64,000 nucleotides of DNA from Paraflavitalea pollutisoli (GCF_029360705.1 NZ_JARKMX010000014.1:62001-126000); one strand, 5' to 3'. Counted from the first letter of the stretch, positions 35,004 to 43,652 are shown. Translations and numbers: made by a program. Notes: a model not told the origin generated them from the letters alone.

Positions 35004-35912
35004 TTATTCAGTCACTTCTGCGTACCGGTATTCATCATCTGTTTGCCGGTCGTCTACATTGATGCCCACCCCCAACGACTGCAATTGTTGCATCATGTCT
35101 TCCGACAGGTAATGACGGCGCAGGTTGAGGAAAGTAAGTTGCCTGATACCCGGACTATTGAGCAAAGCTTTTGCTCCCTCATCACTCAAGGTGCCCATCG
35201 ACAGGTCGAGCACTTTCAATTGCTGCAGTACCGGAGCGGTCGATACGGCGATCGCGAGGTCGTCCTGGATCTCGCTATTCATCAGGCCCAGGTGTGTCAG
35301 TTTGGGGAAGGTTTTACCACTGAGCAGGCTATCAAAATCTTCCACCCCGGAAGCGAAACCATAATTTTCTGAACCCAGCCACAGATCGAGGCGCTCCAGA
35401 TTGGGCAACCGGGCTGCACTGATCTCTTTGATTACATTGGGTGGCATACCGCCTGTTTCCACGATCAGCGTTTGCAACTGGTCGTGTTGCAGGTTGCCGA
35501 AGGCCAGGTCTTCGCCGCCCCTTACCTGAAAATGCACCAGGCCGGGATAAGCCTCCAGCAATGGCTCCATATTTTCCTGCTTGATCCAGGATATTTCACA
35601 TTCTTCATACGTGATATCGCCAATAAACAGGGCCTTCAATCCTTTAAAGAGCGTCCTATGCGAGATCAGCTTCATCACCACATCCGTCGAATTGTCCATT
35701 TCTGTACTGAACTGACCGATGATCAGTTCCTCCACCTGCCCAGCTTTGGGGTCTGCAGCGAAAGCATCGATCAGTTGTTCGATCGTCACATCTTCGTTGT
35801 CATAACTGATAGCGATGCGGTATACGGTGTTGATAGGATCGGCGATCCCCGTTGCGGGTGAATATTCCTGGACTGGTTTATTACGAAATACTGTCAGGTG
35901 TTCGGATACCAT
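35004..35912 (-). CDS. STM4015-family leucine-rich-repeat-like protein
   Basis: A 302-residue cytosolic protein, first gene of the operon. From about residue 80 it shows irregular LRR-type units (LKALFIGDI, LVHFQVRGGEDL, LQTLIVETGG, LERLDLWLGS, LTHLGLMNSEI, LKVLDLSMGTLSDEGAKALL, LTFLNLRRHYLS). There is no signal peptide, so it acts inside the cell. LRR folds bind proteins or peptides, so it could present a substrate to the enzymes encoded behind it, or itself be modified (both inference). A near-consensus promoter element lies at 35927. Confidence 0.85.
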   Translation of the reverse strand: MVSEHLTVFRNKPVQEYSPATGIADPINTVYRIAISYDNEDVTIEQLIDAFAADPKAGQVEELIIGQFSTEMDNSTDVVMKLISHRTLFKGLKALFIGDITYEECEISWIKQENMEPLLEAYPGLVHFQVRGGEDLAFGNLQHDQLQTLIVETGGMPPNVIKEISAARLPNLERLDLWLGSENYGFASGVEDFDSLLSGKTFPKLTHLGLMNSEIQDDLAIAVSTAPVLQQLKVLDLSMGTLSDEGAKALLNSPGIRQLTFLNLRRHYLSEDMMQQLQSLGVGINVDDRQTDDEYRYAEVTE

Positions 35913-35926
35913 TGGTGAAGTTTTTG

Positions 35927-35934
35927 TAAATGTA
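35927..35934 (-). promoter_or_regulatory. Possible -7 element for the STM4015-4011-like operon
   Basis: On the minus strand this reads TACATTTA, one base from TAnnTTTG. It lies 14 bases before the first start codon of the six-gene operon. Confidence 0.35.
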
Positions 35935-35987
35935 ACAGATGGGTGTTAAAGATTTATTACCGGACACATATCGACTCATTAAAATAC

Positions 35988-36632
35988 TTATAAGAATCGC
36001 GGCGTACCCATATCCAATGGACCACTGGCAGGCCAGTCACCCTCCCGTCGCGGTAGCGAAACATGCGGCCACGCCACCCATTGGGCAGTACTAACCTGCA
36101 TAGCAGCCACCAGGTTGTTCAGCACGATCACGAGGTCATCCATACGCCATACATCTTCGTTGGGATCATCGGGTTGCCCCGCAGAGGCGGCAATCGCTTC
36201 CAGGCCCACGCGCGATAATACCAGCGTGGAGCAGGGCGGACTCCAGCAACCCAGTCCGGAAAAAGCAGCCTGCAACCGGCTGGCAACATCAGTACCGCCT
36301 ACCGAATCCATCGTCACTGCACAGGCGACCGGCTTGCCGAAGAAGGCTGGCGTATTTTCAAACGCCGTCGCTACTTCCAGGAAACGCTGCAAGGACGAGC
36401 TCCAGCTGTTCCAATACACGCCCGTTACTACCAGGAAGCCATCGGCTGCAGCCAGTAGTTCATAAACCTGTTGTGTAGCTGGCATGGGATCAGTAAGCGT
36501 CAGCACATCCGCCAATAGGTTCTTTTGCTGCCCGAGCCAGTCGACTGCTTTGCTGATCACTGCCCAGGAATTACCAGACGTACCACGCAAAGAGGCATTG
36601 AGGAGAAGGATCTTTTTAACCGCGGGTTCCAT
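35988..36632 (-). CDS. NADPH-dependent FMN reductase / flavodoxin-fold oxidoreductase
   Basis: A 214-residue protein from the ATG at 36632, which directly precedes the first strand (KKILLLNASLRGTSGNS). The open frame reaches 36740, but that part lies across a terminator. The phosphate-binding loop SLRGTSGNS and the segment VTGVYWNSWSSSLQRFLE match the FMN-binding loops of the flavodoxin-like NAD(P)H oxidoreductases. It would reduce flavin, quinones or similar acceptors. It is separated from the LRR-like gene by about 75 bases on the same strand, so read-through into that operon is possible but not evident. Confidence 0.82.
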   Translation of the reverse strand: MEPAVKKILLLNASLRGTSGNSWAVISKAVDWLGQQKNLLADVLTLTDPMPATQQVYELLAAADGFLVVTGVYWNSWSSSLQRFLEVATAFENTPAFFGKPVACAVTMDSVGGTDVASRLQAAFSGLGCWSPPCSTLVLSRVGLEAIAASAGQPDDPNEDVWRMDDLVIVLNNLVAAMQVSTAQWVAWPHVSLPRREGDWPASGPLDMGTPRFL

Positions 36633-36691
36633 AGCGCTGCTTCTATTGTTTGAATAAAAGTATTTCTTTCCCCGCAATGACCCGCTTACAC

Positions 36692-36721
36692 AAAATAAAA
36701 AATGCGGTCCGGGACCGCATT
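36692..36721 (-). terminator. Rho-independent terminator after the M20 peptidase gene
   Basis: AATGCGGTCC and GGACCGCATT form a perfect 10-bp stem with a very short loop. On the minus strand TTTTTTATTTTG follows. It separates the peptidase from the FMN reductase. Confidence 0.85.
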
Positions 36722-36744
36722 CCATATTCTTTCCTGGCAAACAA

Positions 36745-38289
36745 CTAAGGTTGGTCGTACTCCCGGAACATCAATTCATAATACCGGATCATCCGGGCAA
36801 AATTGGTGACACTGATGTATTCGTTGTTGTTGTGAATGGTCTGTTGTTCGAAATTATTGATCGCTACCGGGCTGAACCGGTATACGTGATCACTGACCTG
36901 CTCATATTTGTAGGCATCGGTACCACCAATGGTCAGGTAGGGCGTTACCAAAGCATCGGGAAACAGTTTGCCGATCGTGCGTTTCATGACAGTGTATCCC
37001 TGCGATGCGATGCTGGAAATACCGGACGCTTCGCGTGGCGGGCTGTAATCTTCTATCGTGACTTCATAGCCCTTGCAGGCGTTCTCCAGGTGCTTGCGCA
37101 CGTCGGCCACTTTATTACCGGGTAGCAGCCTGAAATTAACGACAAACTCTACCTCGGGCGCCAGCACATTGCTGGCATCGCTTCCTTTCAACATCGTCAG
37201 GGCGGTAGTGGTACGCACCAGGGCGTTGGTCGTATGCGATTTGGTGAGCGAACGCATCAGCACCCCTTTTAACAACCATTGGTTGGCAATGGCCATCCGG
37301 CTGGTAAACGACATGGTGCCGCCGACATTGGTAAAGAACTGATCGATCACCGGTATCACCATCGGTTTCATCTGGTCTTTTTCCAGCCGTTGCATGATCA
37401 CCGCTGCTTTGCCGATCGCCGTCTCCAACGGCGGCATGGACGAGTGACCGCCCAGCCCCTTCACCTTCACCCGGGCCGACCAGAAACCCTTTTCAGCACA
37501 ACCGATCAGCGCTACCGTGGCATCGATACCGGTCAGACTGCCTTTGGTCGACACGATACCGCCTTCATCATACACGGCGTCGAAGCGGATCCCTTTTTGT
37601 TTAAAGTCATCAGCTATCAATTGAGCTCCCTGGGTGCCCCCCACTTCTTCATCAAATCCAAAAGCAAAATAGATATCGCGGGAAGGCTTGAACCCTTCTT
37701 TCACCAGTTTCTCGCAGGCCTCCAGCAAGGCGAACAGCATATTTTTCATATCCAGGGTTCCCCGTCCATAGACCCTGCCATGCTCCACTGCGCCGGAAAA
37801 AGGGAAATGATCCCAGGCCTGCGCAATAGCGTTTATCGGCGGCAATGCCTGATCACCCGGTTTGAACGGCCCGGGCACACTATCCACATCGCCGGAATTG
37901 CCCGGTGGCACCACATCATAATGCGACAGGAAAAGAACGGGTTTCAGCGCCGCATTGCTGCCCTTCCAGTGGAAGACCATTCCCCGTTGATTGATGGTAT
38001 AGTACTCCAGCTTTTCATACAACAAGGGATATACCTGGCGCAGGTACACCATAAAGGAGTCAAAAGGCTGGTAGTTAAAGTGAGTATAGTCGGCATTCGA
38101 GACCGTGGGGATCTGAATGCCACCGGCAAACCGTTGCAGGGAAATATCTTCGATCCGTAGCGTGGTCGCATCCGCAGATGCCGGAGCCGTTTTGGCCACC
38201 GGTGTAAACGGATACGTAAAAGTTTTGACCACAACGATGATGGCCACGATCAGGGCCAGTAACAGGATGCCGCCAATAAGTCTCCACAT
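36745..38289 (-). CDS. M20-family metallopeptidase, membrane-anchored
   Basis: A 514-residue protein from MWRLIGG at 38289; 38307 would add six residues. One N-terminal membrane helix (about 3-24) anchors it, and the rest faces the periplasm. Metal and catalytic signatures of the M20 family are present: the His/Asp pair in HYDVVPPG, Asp in GRGTLDMKN, GluGlu in FGFDEEVGG, and a late GGTDAYKY. The dimerisation domain lies between (GLGGHSSMPP, about 270-380). It resembles carboxypeptidase-S/Gly-Xaa carboxypeptidases, which cut a C-terminal residue from short peptides. It lies 160 bases after the serine hydrolase on the same strand. Confidence 0.9.
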   Translation of the reverse strand: MWRLIGGILLLALIVAIIVVVKTFTYPFTPVAKTAPASADATTLRIEDISLQRFAGGIQIPTVSNADYTHFNYQPFDSFMVYLRQVYPLLYEKLEYYTINQRGMVFHWKGSNAALKPVLFLSHYDVVPPGNSGDVDSVPGPFKPGDQALPPINAIAQAWDHFPFSGAVEHGRVYGRGTLDMKNMLFALLEACEKLVKEGFKPSRDIYFAFGFDEEVGGTQGAQLIADDFKQKGIRFDAVYDEGGIVSTKGSLTGIDATVALIGCAEKGFWSARVKVKGLGGHSSMPPLETAIGKAAVIMQRLEKDQMKPMVIPVIDQFFTNVGGTMSFTSRMAIANQWLLKGVLMRSLTKSHTTNALVRTTTALTMLKGSDASNVLAPEVEFVVNFRLLPGNKVADVRKHLENACKGYEVTIEDYSPPREASGISSIASQGYTVMKRTIGKLFPDALVTPYLTIGGTDAYKYEQVSDHVYRFSPVAINNFEQQTIHNNNEYISVTNFARMIRYYELMFREYDQP

Positions 38290-38450
38290 ACAGATGAGGT
38301 TTTGCAAAAAATTAGGAGATTATTGACGACGACCCGCATCTTGTTTATGTTGTTGCGCTATGCTAACTGCATCGATGAAACAGGGTAACCTATTACCGCA
38401 TCAACCCTGCCTGCAATAGCTCTCCCTGCTTTCCGGAAACTGTACGCTGG

Positions 38451-40097
38451 CTACTTGCTGGCGCCAGCCACATCCAGCACCGCCGGCAATACAAACTCGT
38501 TCATGATACGATCCACCTGCGGATGAGCATAAGGCATACCGTAAGCACTGGCGGTCACTACGATCACCAGTGGCTGATCGGTGAATACAAACACCTTATT
38601 GCCGCCATTGCCGGTGCAATAGTAGGTTTCATAAGCCTTGCCGTTCACCGTATATTGTTTGTTCCAGAACAACAAACCGTAATATTCGCCAGCCCGCTCG
38701 GGCAGGGCGATCTGTTTGCTGAAAGTCTGGTTGATCCAGGCTTTGGGCACCACCTGTTTGCCCTGCCAGGTTCCCCCGTTCTTGTATAGCTGCCCATACT
38801 TGGCCAGGTCGAGTGCTGCCAGCTGTAAACCACCCGCCGTACTGGGTACGTGTTGGGGCGTATAAGTCCATTCATATTTGCCGATCTGCAGCGGATCAAA
38901 CAGCTTCTGCTTCGTATAAGCTTCCAGGCCACCAGGTACTTTTTGGTTCAGCATATCACCCAATACCATCACACCAGCCGTAAAATAATGCCACTGTCCG
39001 CGGGGAATGGTTTTCGTCACCGGCAGGTCGAGCGTAAACTTGACCCAATTGTCCGTCGGGTACATATTCTCTTCATTGCCGGGTGAATCGCCATCATTGT
39101 CATCGCCATCAAACACACTGTTCATCGTCAACAGGTCTCTGATCGTTACCTGTTCCTTCAACGGCGAATAGTTGGCATACTGCTGCAGGGCATAGAAATC
39201 TTTGAGTGGTTGCGTGATCGACTTGATATGCCCTTCCTGCAAGGCGATTCCCGTCATGGTAGAGGCAAAGGACTTGCCCACGGAGCGGGAATTGTGTAAC
39301 GTGGTGCGACTGGCACCGTTGAAATATTCTTCAATCAGCAGTTTACCCTCCTTGATCACGATGATGCTGTTGATCTTTTTAAATTCCGCCAGTTCAATGC
39401 GCGCTTTGAGCTCACGGATCTTGTTGCGGTCAAAGGCAGCCGTCGATACCGCCAAGCCCGGGTAGGACGTTGGTGGGTGCAGTGTGACGGCAGAGAGGTC
39501 TATTTTGGGATGCAGGTTCACCGTAAGCACCAGATCACCGGCAGCGATCACCTCCCCTATGATATCCCGTACATGGGGCCGTATCTCCAACCGCATCAGG
39601 TGTTGCCCGTCTGTCAATGCATCCGTTCCACCATTGCGCAAAAAACGGCCCCAGAAGAACTGTGTCCACCAGGCCCCTTCCCGTGCATTATCGATCAGCG
39701 GCTTGTGCAGCACCGTTTCCGTATCGCGTATGGCCGGCAGGGGCGCGCCCTGGATATCGCTGGTATAAACGGGCTTGCCATCGAGGTACAGCGTAAAACG
39801 ATAGCCACTCAGGCGGTGCAGCGTGTCCACTGGTAAAGCGGGTGCCAGTGCCTGCATCTGTGCGGTCAGTGGTTTGCTCAGGTAGGCGGTGAAGTAGAGA
39901 TTGCTTTTATAGGTCAGCTCATAGTGGGCAATAAAATCACGCTCCGAAGCAGCGCTGGGCGTCACCGCCCGGGTTGAAAACAGGATCTTTCCCACCTGGG
40001 CCTGCTTCCAGGGGGAAGGAATGCCCTGACTAGGTGCCTGGGCCGAAGCGCGGCTGATCAACAACAATACAACAAATAACAAGAGGGGTAAACGCAT
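38451..40097 (-). CDS. Serine hydrolase of the beta-lactamase / class C PBP fold, with N-terminal extension
   Basis: A 548-residue exported protein with a signal peptide at 1-19 (ending SRASAQ). Residues 20-205 are a beta-rich extension of unknown family. From about residue 220 the beta-lactamase fold begins. The nucleophile motif SxxK is S272-V-G-K275; the second motif reads YFT at 371-373, where YxN is expected; and the third region is CTGNGGNKVFVF. Relatives act as esterases, D-aminopeptidases or carboxypeptidases. The Thr in place of Asn argues against beta-lactamase activity but leaves an esterase possible (inference). An exact -7 element lies only 4 bases before the start. Confidence 0.85.
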   Translation of the reverse strand: MRLPLLLFVVLLLISRASAQAPSQGIPSPWKQAQVGKILFSTRAVTPSAASERDFIAHYELTYKSNLYFTAYLSKPLTAQMQALAPALPVDTLHRLSGYRFTLYLDGKPVYTSDIQGAPLPAIRDTETVLHKPLIDNAREGAWWTQFFWGRFLRNGGTDALTDGQHLMRLEIRPHVRDIIGEVIAAGDLVLTVNLHPKIDLSAVTLHPPTSYPGLAVSTAAFDRNKIRELKARIELAEFKKINSIIVIKEGKLLIEEYFNGASRTTLHNSRSVGKSFASTMTGIALQEGHIKSITQPLKDFYALQQYANYSPLKEQVTIRDLLTMNSVFDGDDNDGDSPGNEENMYPTDNWVKFTLDLPVTKTIPRGQWHYFTAGVMVLGDMLNQKVPGGLEAYTKQKLFDPLQIGKYEWTYTPQHVPSTAGGLQLAALDLAKYGQLYKNGGTWQGKQVVPKAWINQTFSKQIALPERAGEYYGLLFWNKQYTVNGKAYETYYCTGNGGNKVFVFTDQPLVIVVTASAYGMPYAHPQVDRIMNEFVLPAVLDVAGASK

Positions 40098-40101
40098 GGC
40101 G

Positions 40102-40109
40102 CAAAACTA
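40102..40109 (-). promoter_or_regulatory. -7 promoter element directly before the serine hydrolase start
   Basis: TAGTTTTG on the minus strand, an exact TAnnTTTG match, ends 4 bases before the ATG at 40097. This is the same spacing as at 29589, suggesting a leaderless transcript. Confidence 0.45.
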
Positions 40110-40214
40110 CAGCAGCCCGCGTCTAAAAAATAGAACGAGGTTAACATCTGCCAACGGGGGCGGCAAGGAAGCCTGACAAATCCGTTGCAGGCAGATCAGT
40201 ACGCAATTTCCCCC

Positions 40215-41024
40215 TCATCGTCTGGAGAGGCATTTGCGATAATGCAGCGGTGTGATGTGGTAGTGTGATTTAAAGGAGCGTATAAAATGACTTTGATCTG
40301 CAAATCCACATTCCAGTGAGATATCGGTCAGCGACAAGGCAGGATCGGGCAACAAGGTCATCGCCCGTTGCAGTTTGATGGTCCTGGCATAATCGCCAAA
40401 CCCCATCCCGAAATAGCGGGTAAAATAGCGGGAAAGATGTACCGGATGCACCTGCACCGCCTGCGCCAGCGCCGGCAGTGACCATGCTTCGTGGGAGTCG
40501 TGCAGCAACTCGCGCAGCTTGCTTACCCAGGGTGGCCTGCGGTCTTTGGCAATAGGTTTCCCATCGCTCAATAACCCAAATAACTCCAGCAGCAGCGCAT
40601 CTATCGCAGCTCGTCCCCCCGCCCCCATCAGCTTCATCTCCCGGATGATATTGTACATCAACCCCTTGATACGCGGATCGCCAATGCGGATACTGCCTTC
40701 TGTAAGATCATTGTGGCGGTCGAACGACTGAAACCAGTGGTCACTGACCTCCACATGAAAACCGCGCGTAAACCTTCCGGAAGCAATATTGTAATGTGCA
40801 TCCTGCCAGTTGTGAAAAAGCAGGTCTCCGGCCCTACACTCGTACACCTCCTTTTTGTTGCCTTCCGTCATCCCCCCTTCGAGGATAAACGTGAAGTAAT
40901 TGTTTTCATGAAAATGCCAGGGCACCCGGCCCTGTGTGTAGACGGTGTCCGTCAGGGTGACGCCTTCCAAACGGATGGTTTCATGGGTATCTCCGTAAAA
41001 TTGTCCTGTGCGCGAGCAATTCAT
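40215..41024 (-). CDS. AraC-family transcriptional regulator
   Basis: A 269-residue regulator from the ATG at 41024; 41039 would add five residues. The N-terminal part (about 15-115) is a cupin-like sensor with FHENNYFTFILEGGM and ECRAGDLLFHNWQDAHYN. The C-terminal 100 residues hold the two helix-turn-helix motifs (LPALAQAVQVHPVHLSRYF and LTDISLECGFADQSHFIRSF), followed by YHITPLHYRK. It lies next to two glycosidase genes, suggesting carbohydrate-dependent control of that group (inference). Confidence 0.92.
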   Translation of the reverse strand: MNCSRTGQFYGDTHETIRLEGVTLTDTVYTQGRVPWHFHENNYFTFILEGGMTEGNKKEVYECRAGDLLFHNWQDAHYNIASGRFTRGFHVEVSDHWFQSFDRHNDLTEGSIRIGDPRIKGLMYNIIREMKLMGAGGRAAIDALLLELFGLLSDGKPIAKDRRPPWVSKLRELLHDSHEAWSLPALAQAVQVHPVHLSRYFTRYFGMGFGDYARTIKLQRAMTLLPDPALSLTDISLECGFADQSHFIRSFKSHYHITPLHYRKCLSRR

Positions 41025-41048
41025 GGAGGTAATATACAATAACCTTTC

Positions 41049-42011
41049 TTATAGCACGACCAATTTATTCCCCTTCCACCGGAGGCGTTGGTGGCTCAGG
41101 AACCAGGTACGTCCTTTGTCGTTATTGCCCTGGTAAAACAGGTACAACTGCCCCTGTTGATCCTGAAAAATATCCGGATGTCCGCTTTCACTGGCGTTCC
41201 AGCTACCCGCAGGCCCATTGGGCAACAGGGGCTCATTCGACATACGCTCCCAGCGGAGGCCATCCCGGCTGCGGGCTACGCCGATCTGCTGCGGCTCGTT
41301 GTTGTACCCACCGGCATACACCATGTATAAGTATTTACCACGCACGATACAACTGGCCGCTTCGATGCAATTCTTTTCCCAGCCAAGCTGCGGTTTCAGA
41401 ATAGACGAGTCTACCGCCTGCCTCCAGGTGTCACGACTGAAATCGGATCCCAGGCTGGTAACAGCCACTCCCTGCATTTGTACTTTATAAGCGGTATCGC
41501 GGGTAGCGAAATACAGAAAATACTGATCGCGGAATTGTACCACTTCCGCATCGATGGCACGGCCCACCGTCCAGTTGCCCGTAGGGCGGAAAATGGGGTT
41601 GGTGGGATTGCGGGTGAAGTGAATACCGTCTACCGACCACGCATGACAGATCGCATCCAGTTTCGCATTACCATAAGTTTGGTAAAACAGGTGCAGCGTA
41701 TCCTTCCGCACGATCGCACCGGGTGCACAAAGGCCTTTTTGTTCATACCCTTCGCCGGGAGGTATCTCCCCTACTTTTTTCCAGTTGGTAAGATCCTGGC
41801 TCGTGGCGATGCCGATGCCCCATCCCATCTTGTCATTTGCCGGAATGGAATAATACATCCAATAGCTGTTCTTAAAGAAAACCACTTTGGGGTCTTTGGC
41901 CAGGGGCCTGCCGAGCCGGCTGCTGTCGGCAAAATACATAGCCGGTTTTTGCTGGGCGCGGACCACACCGCACAGCCAGCAAAAACCGGCCAGCAACAAT
42001 AGCTTGCGCAT
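41049..42011 (-). CDS. Glycoside hydrolase of the five-bladed beta-propeller type (GH43/GH117-like)
   Basis: A 320-residue exported enzyme. The signal peptide is about residues 1-19 (ending GVVRAQ). The propeller pattern is clear: LAKDPKVVFFKNSYWMYYS (Asp as likely base), IGIATSQDLTNWKKVG, LCAPGAIV, and AIDAEVVQFRDQYFLYFA. Late residues ASESGHPDIFQDQQGQLYLFYQG form the last blade. Layout and motifs fit the GH43/GH117 clan; which family cannot be settled by reading. It lies 1 base after the GH5-like gene and 25 bases before the AraC gene, all on the minus strand. Confidence 0.8.
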   Translation of the reverse strand: MRKLLLLAGFCWLCGVVRAQQKPAMYFADSSRLGRPLAKDPKVVFFKNSYWMYYSIPANDKMGWGIGIATSQDLTNWKKVGEIPPGEGYEQKGLCAPGAIVRKDTLHLFYQTYGNAKLDAICHAWSVDGIHFTRNPTNPIFRPTGNWTVGRAIDAEVVQFRDQYFLYFATRDTAYKVQMQGVAVTSLGSDFSRDTWRQAVDSSILKPQLGWEKNCIEAASCIVRGKYLYMVYAGGYNNEPQQIGVARSRDGLRWERMSNEPLLPNGPAGSWNASESGHPDIFQDQQGQLYLFYQGNNDKGRTWFLSHQRLRWKGNKLVVL

Positions 42012-42012
42012 A

Positions 42013-43083
42013 TTATTTACCAGTTTGACTTCTGATCAGGGTTACTTCTTCCAGTTTGAAAGGGGTACCATCTTTTCTAAAGACATCATGAAACCAGATG
42101 GCAGGTTCGCTGCCATCGGCAATGGGCGTATCCCAGGCATAGATGGTATTGGACTTGCCCGCTACCAGGCCCCAGTTGATGGCAATGACCTTGTACTGCT
42201 TCAACAAAGGCAGGATGTTCTCGAAACGGCTGCCGCGGCTGCGTGCCATGTACTCCGTACAAACGAGTGGCTTACCGGTTTTCACCAGGAAGGAATCAAG
42301 CCATTGCTTATGCTCTACTTCGTTGGCGTAGTTGTGGTAAGTGATCACATCGGAATTTTCCAGTTGGTATTTGTTCAGCTCTTTCAGGCGCAGGTTCCAT
42401 ACACCGGCCGACAATGGCTGTACGGGATTGATCTCACGACCCCAGGCAAACACCTTTTGCAACAGCGGCATACTTTGGTTACCATAACCCGAGTTACCCG
42501 GCTCATTGTATACATCCCACAGCAGGATGCGTGTATCTTTTTTGAAACGGGTGAGCACATCCTTTACATATCCTTCCAGCATCTTATCGACCGTGAGGTC
42601 CATAAAGATCAGCTTACCGGGGTCCTGTACCCAACCCGAATTGTGCGTACCAGGTTTGGGCGCCGGTTGTTTGCCGATCTTATACGTATCGTTCCAGCAA
42701 TCATCGAAGAAAACGAAGATGGTTTTGATATGATGACGATCGGAAATGTTGAGGTAGGTATTCATGCGGCGCTTGAATCCTTCTTTATCGGCCTGCCAGG
42801 CCAGGTGATGCAGGTATACCCGCATAACGCCCATACCTATTCCTTCCGCATAACCCAGTTCGCGATCGATGAGCGTAGAATCGAACGATTCGGCCTGCCA
42901 CATTTCCAACTGGTTGATGGCATTGCTGGAGATATAATTAGCGCCTGCGGTCCACTTTACCTTGCTATACCAGGCATTGGCCTGTTCTTTGGTCCAGGGG
43001 GTAGTTCTTTTCTGGGCGATACTTGTTTGGGAGGCCCCAACCAACAGGAAAGGCAGCGCAGCAATCATTAGTTTCTTGTACAT
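42013..43083 (-). CDS. Glycoside hydrolase of clan A (cellulase / GH5-like)
   Basis: A 356-residue exported protein. A signal peptide spans about residues 1-23 (ending TSIAQ). The TIM-barrel retaining-enzyme signatures are present: WDVYNEPGNSG with the acid/base Glu, and CTEYMAR with the nucleophile Glu. The intervening SAGVWNLRL and DVITYHNY are typical of the barrel strands. Members act on beta-glucans, mannans or xylans, and are often labelled 1,4-beta-xylanase; the substrate is uncertain. It is probably co-transcribed with the propeller glycosidase 1 base downstream. A near-consensus -7 element, TAAGTTTA, lies at 43119-43126. Confidence 0.82.
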   Translation of the reverse strand: MYKKLMIAALPFLLVGASQTSIAQKRTTPWTKEQANAWYSKVKWTAGANYISSNAINQLEMWQAESFDSTLIDRELGYAEGIGMGVMRVYLHHLAWQADKEGFKRRMNTYLNISDRHHIKTIFVFFDDCWNDTYKIGKQPAPKPGTHNSGWVQDPGKLIFMDLTVDKMLEGYVKDVLTRFKKDTRILLWDVYNEPGNSGYGNQSMPLLQKVFAWGREINPVQPLSAGVWNLRLKELNKYQLENSDVITYHNYANEVEHKQWLDSFLVKTGKPLVCTEYMARSRGSRFENILPLLKQYKVIAINWGLVAGKSNTIYAWDTPIADGSEPAIWFHDVFRKDGTPFKLEEVTLIRSQTGK

Positions 43084-43212
43084 GTTCGAAGTATTATTCA
43101 GTTTAGCAATTCAGACCGTAAACTTAGTCCAAAAAAAGCTTGCAGCGCCCGCCGGTCAACGCACTTCCGTATCAACCTTTGTACGATACGTCTCAATTGG
43201 TGTGGCGAAACA

Positions 43213-43239
43213 AGGCAACAAGGCCCCGACGCACCAGGG
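43213..43239 (+). repeat. Degenerate copy of the dispersed intergenic repeat
   Basis: Begins AGGCAACAAGGC, identical over 12 bases to the copies at 5091 and 61134, then diverges. It lies in the 218-base gap between hxlR and the GH5-like gene. Confidence 0.35.
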
Positions 43240-43301
43240 AGACGGTCTAGCTATCCTTAATCCCTGTATTCCATTTTCAGTTTAGCTCATTCCCGAATTA
43301 T

Positions 43302-43652
43302 TCATTTGCCTCTCTGCTTCTTCCCCCATGCACTCAATCGATCCAGAATCGGCATCAGCTCCACCGCCCGTTCGGTAAGTGTATATTCTACCCGGGGCGG
43401 CACTTCCGCATATACGGTACGTATGACAAGTCCATCCTGCTCCAATGCCTTTAGCTGCATCGACAACATACGCTCTGTGATGTGTGGATACGCTTCGCTC
43501 AGCTCATGAAAGCGATAAGTCTTTTTGCTCAGCCTGGCGAGCAACTGCAGTTTCCACCGGCCTGCCAGCATATTGACCGCATAGGTAAGATCACATTCCG
43601 TGATGAATTGCTCATTGAGAGAATAGGTAGATGCTTTTTTTCTGACGCCCAT
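43302..43652 (-). CDS. HxlR-family winged-helix regulator
   Basis: A 116-residue DNA-binding protein. The HxlR pattern is complete: Cys near the N-terminus (ITECDLTYAVNMLAGRWKLQLLARL), then FHELSEAYPHITERMLSMQLKALEQDGLV, the wing VPPRVEYTLTERAVELMPIL, and a short C-terminal helix. HxlR proteins often sense aldehydes, quinones or oxidative stress through that Cys and control a divergent oxidoreductase. Here the divergent gene is an SDR 114 bases away. Confidence 0.93.
   Translation of the reverse strand: MGVRKKASTYSLNEQFITECDLTYAVNMLAGRWKLQLLARLSKKTYRFHELSEAYPHITERMLSMQLKALEQDGLVIRTVYAEVPPRVEYTLTERAVELMPILDRLSAWGKKQRGK

Noticed and set aside
30283-35912. Reading the six-gene operon as a heme biosynthesis cluster because of the HemW-like protein
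   Set aside because: No other heme gene is present, and the companions are the four other STM4011-STM4015 families. The neighbourhood is better evidence than the single similarity.
41887-43071. A 394-codon plus-strand open frame opposite the two glycosidases
   Set aside because: It spans the junction of two clear minus-strand genes with catalytic motifs and has no recognisable family or signal.
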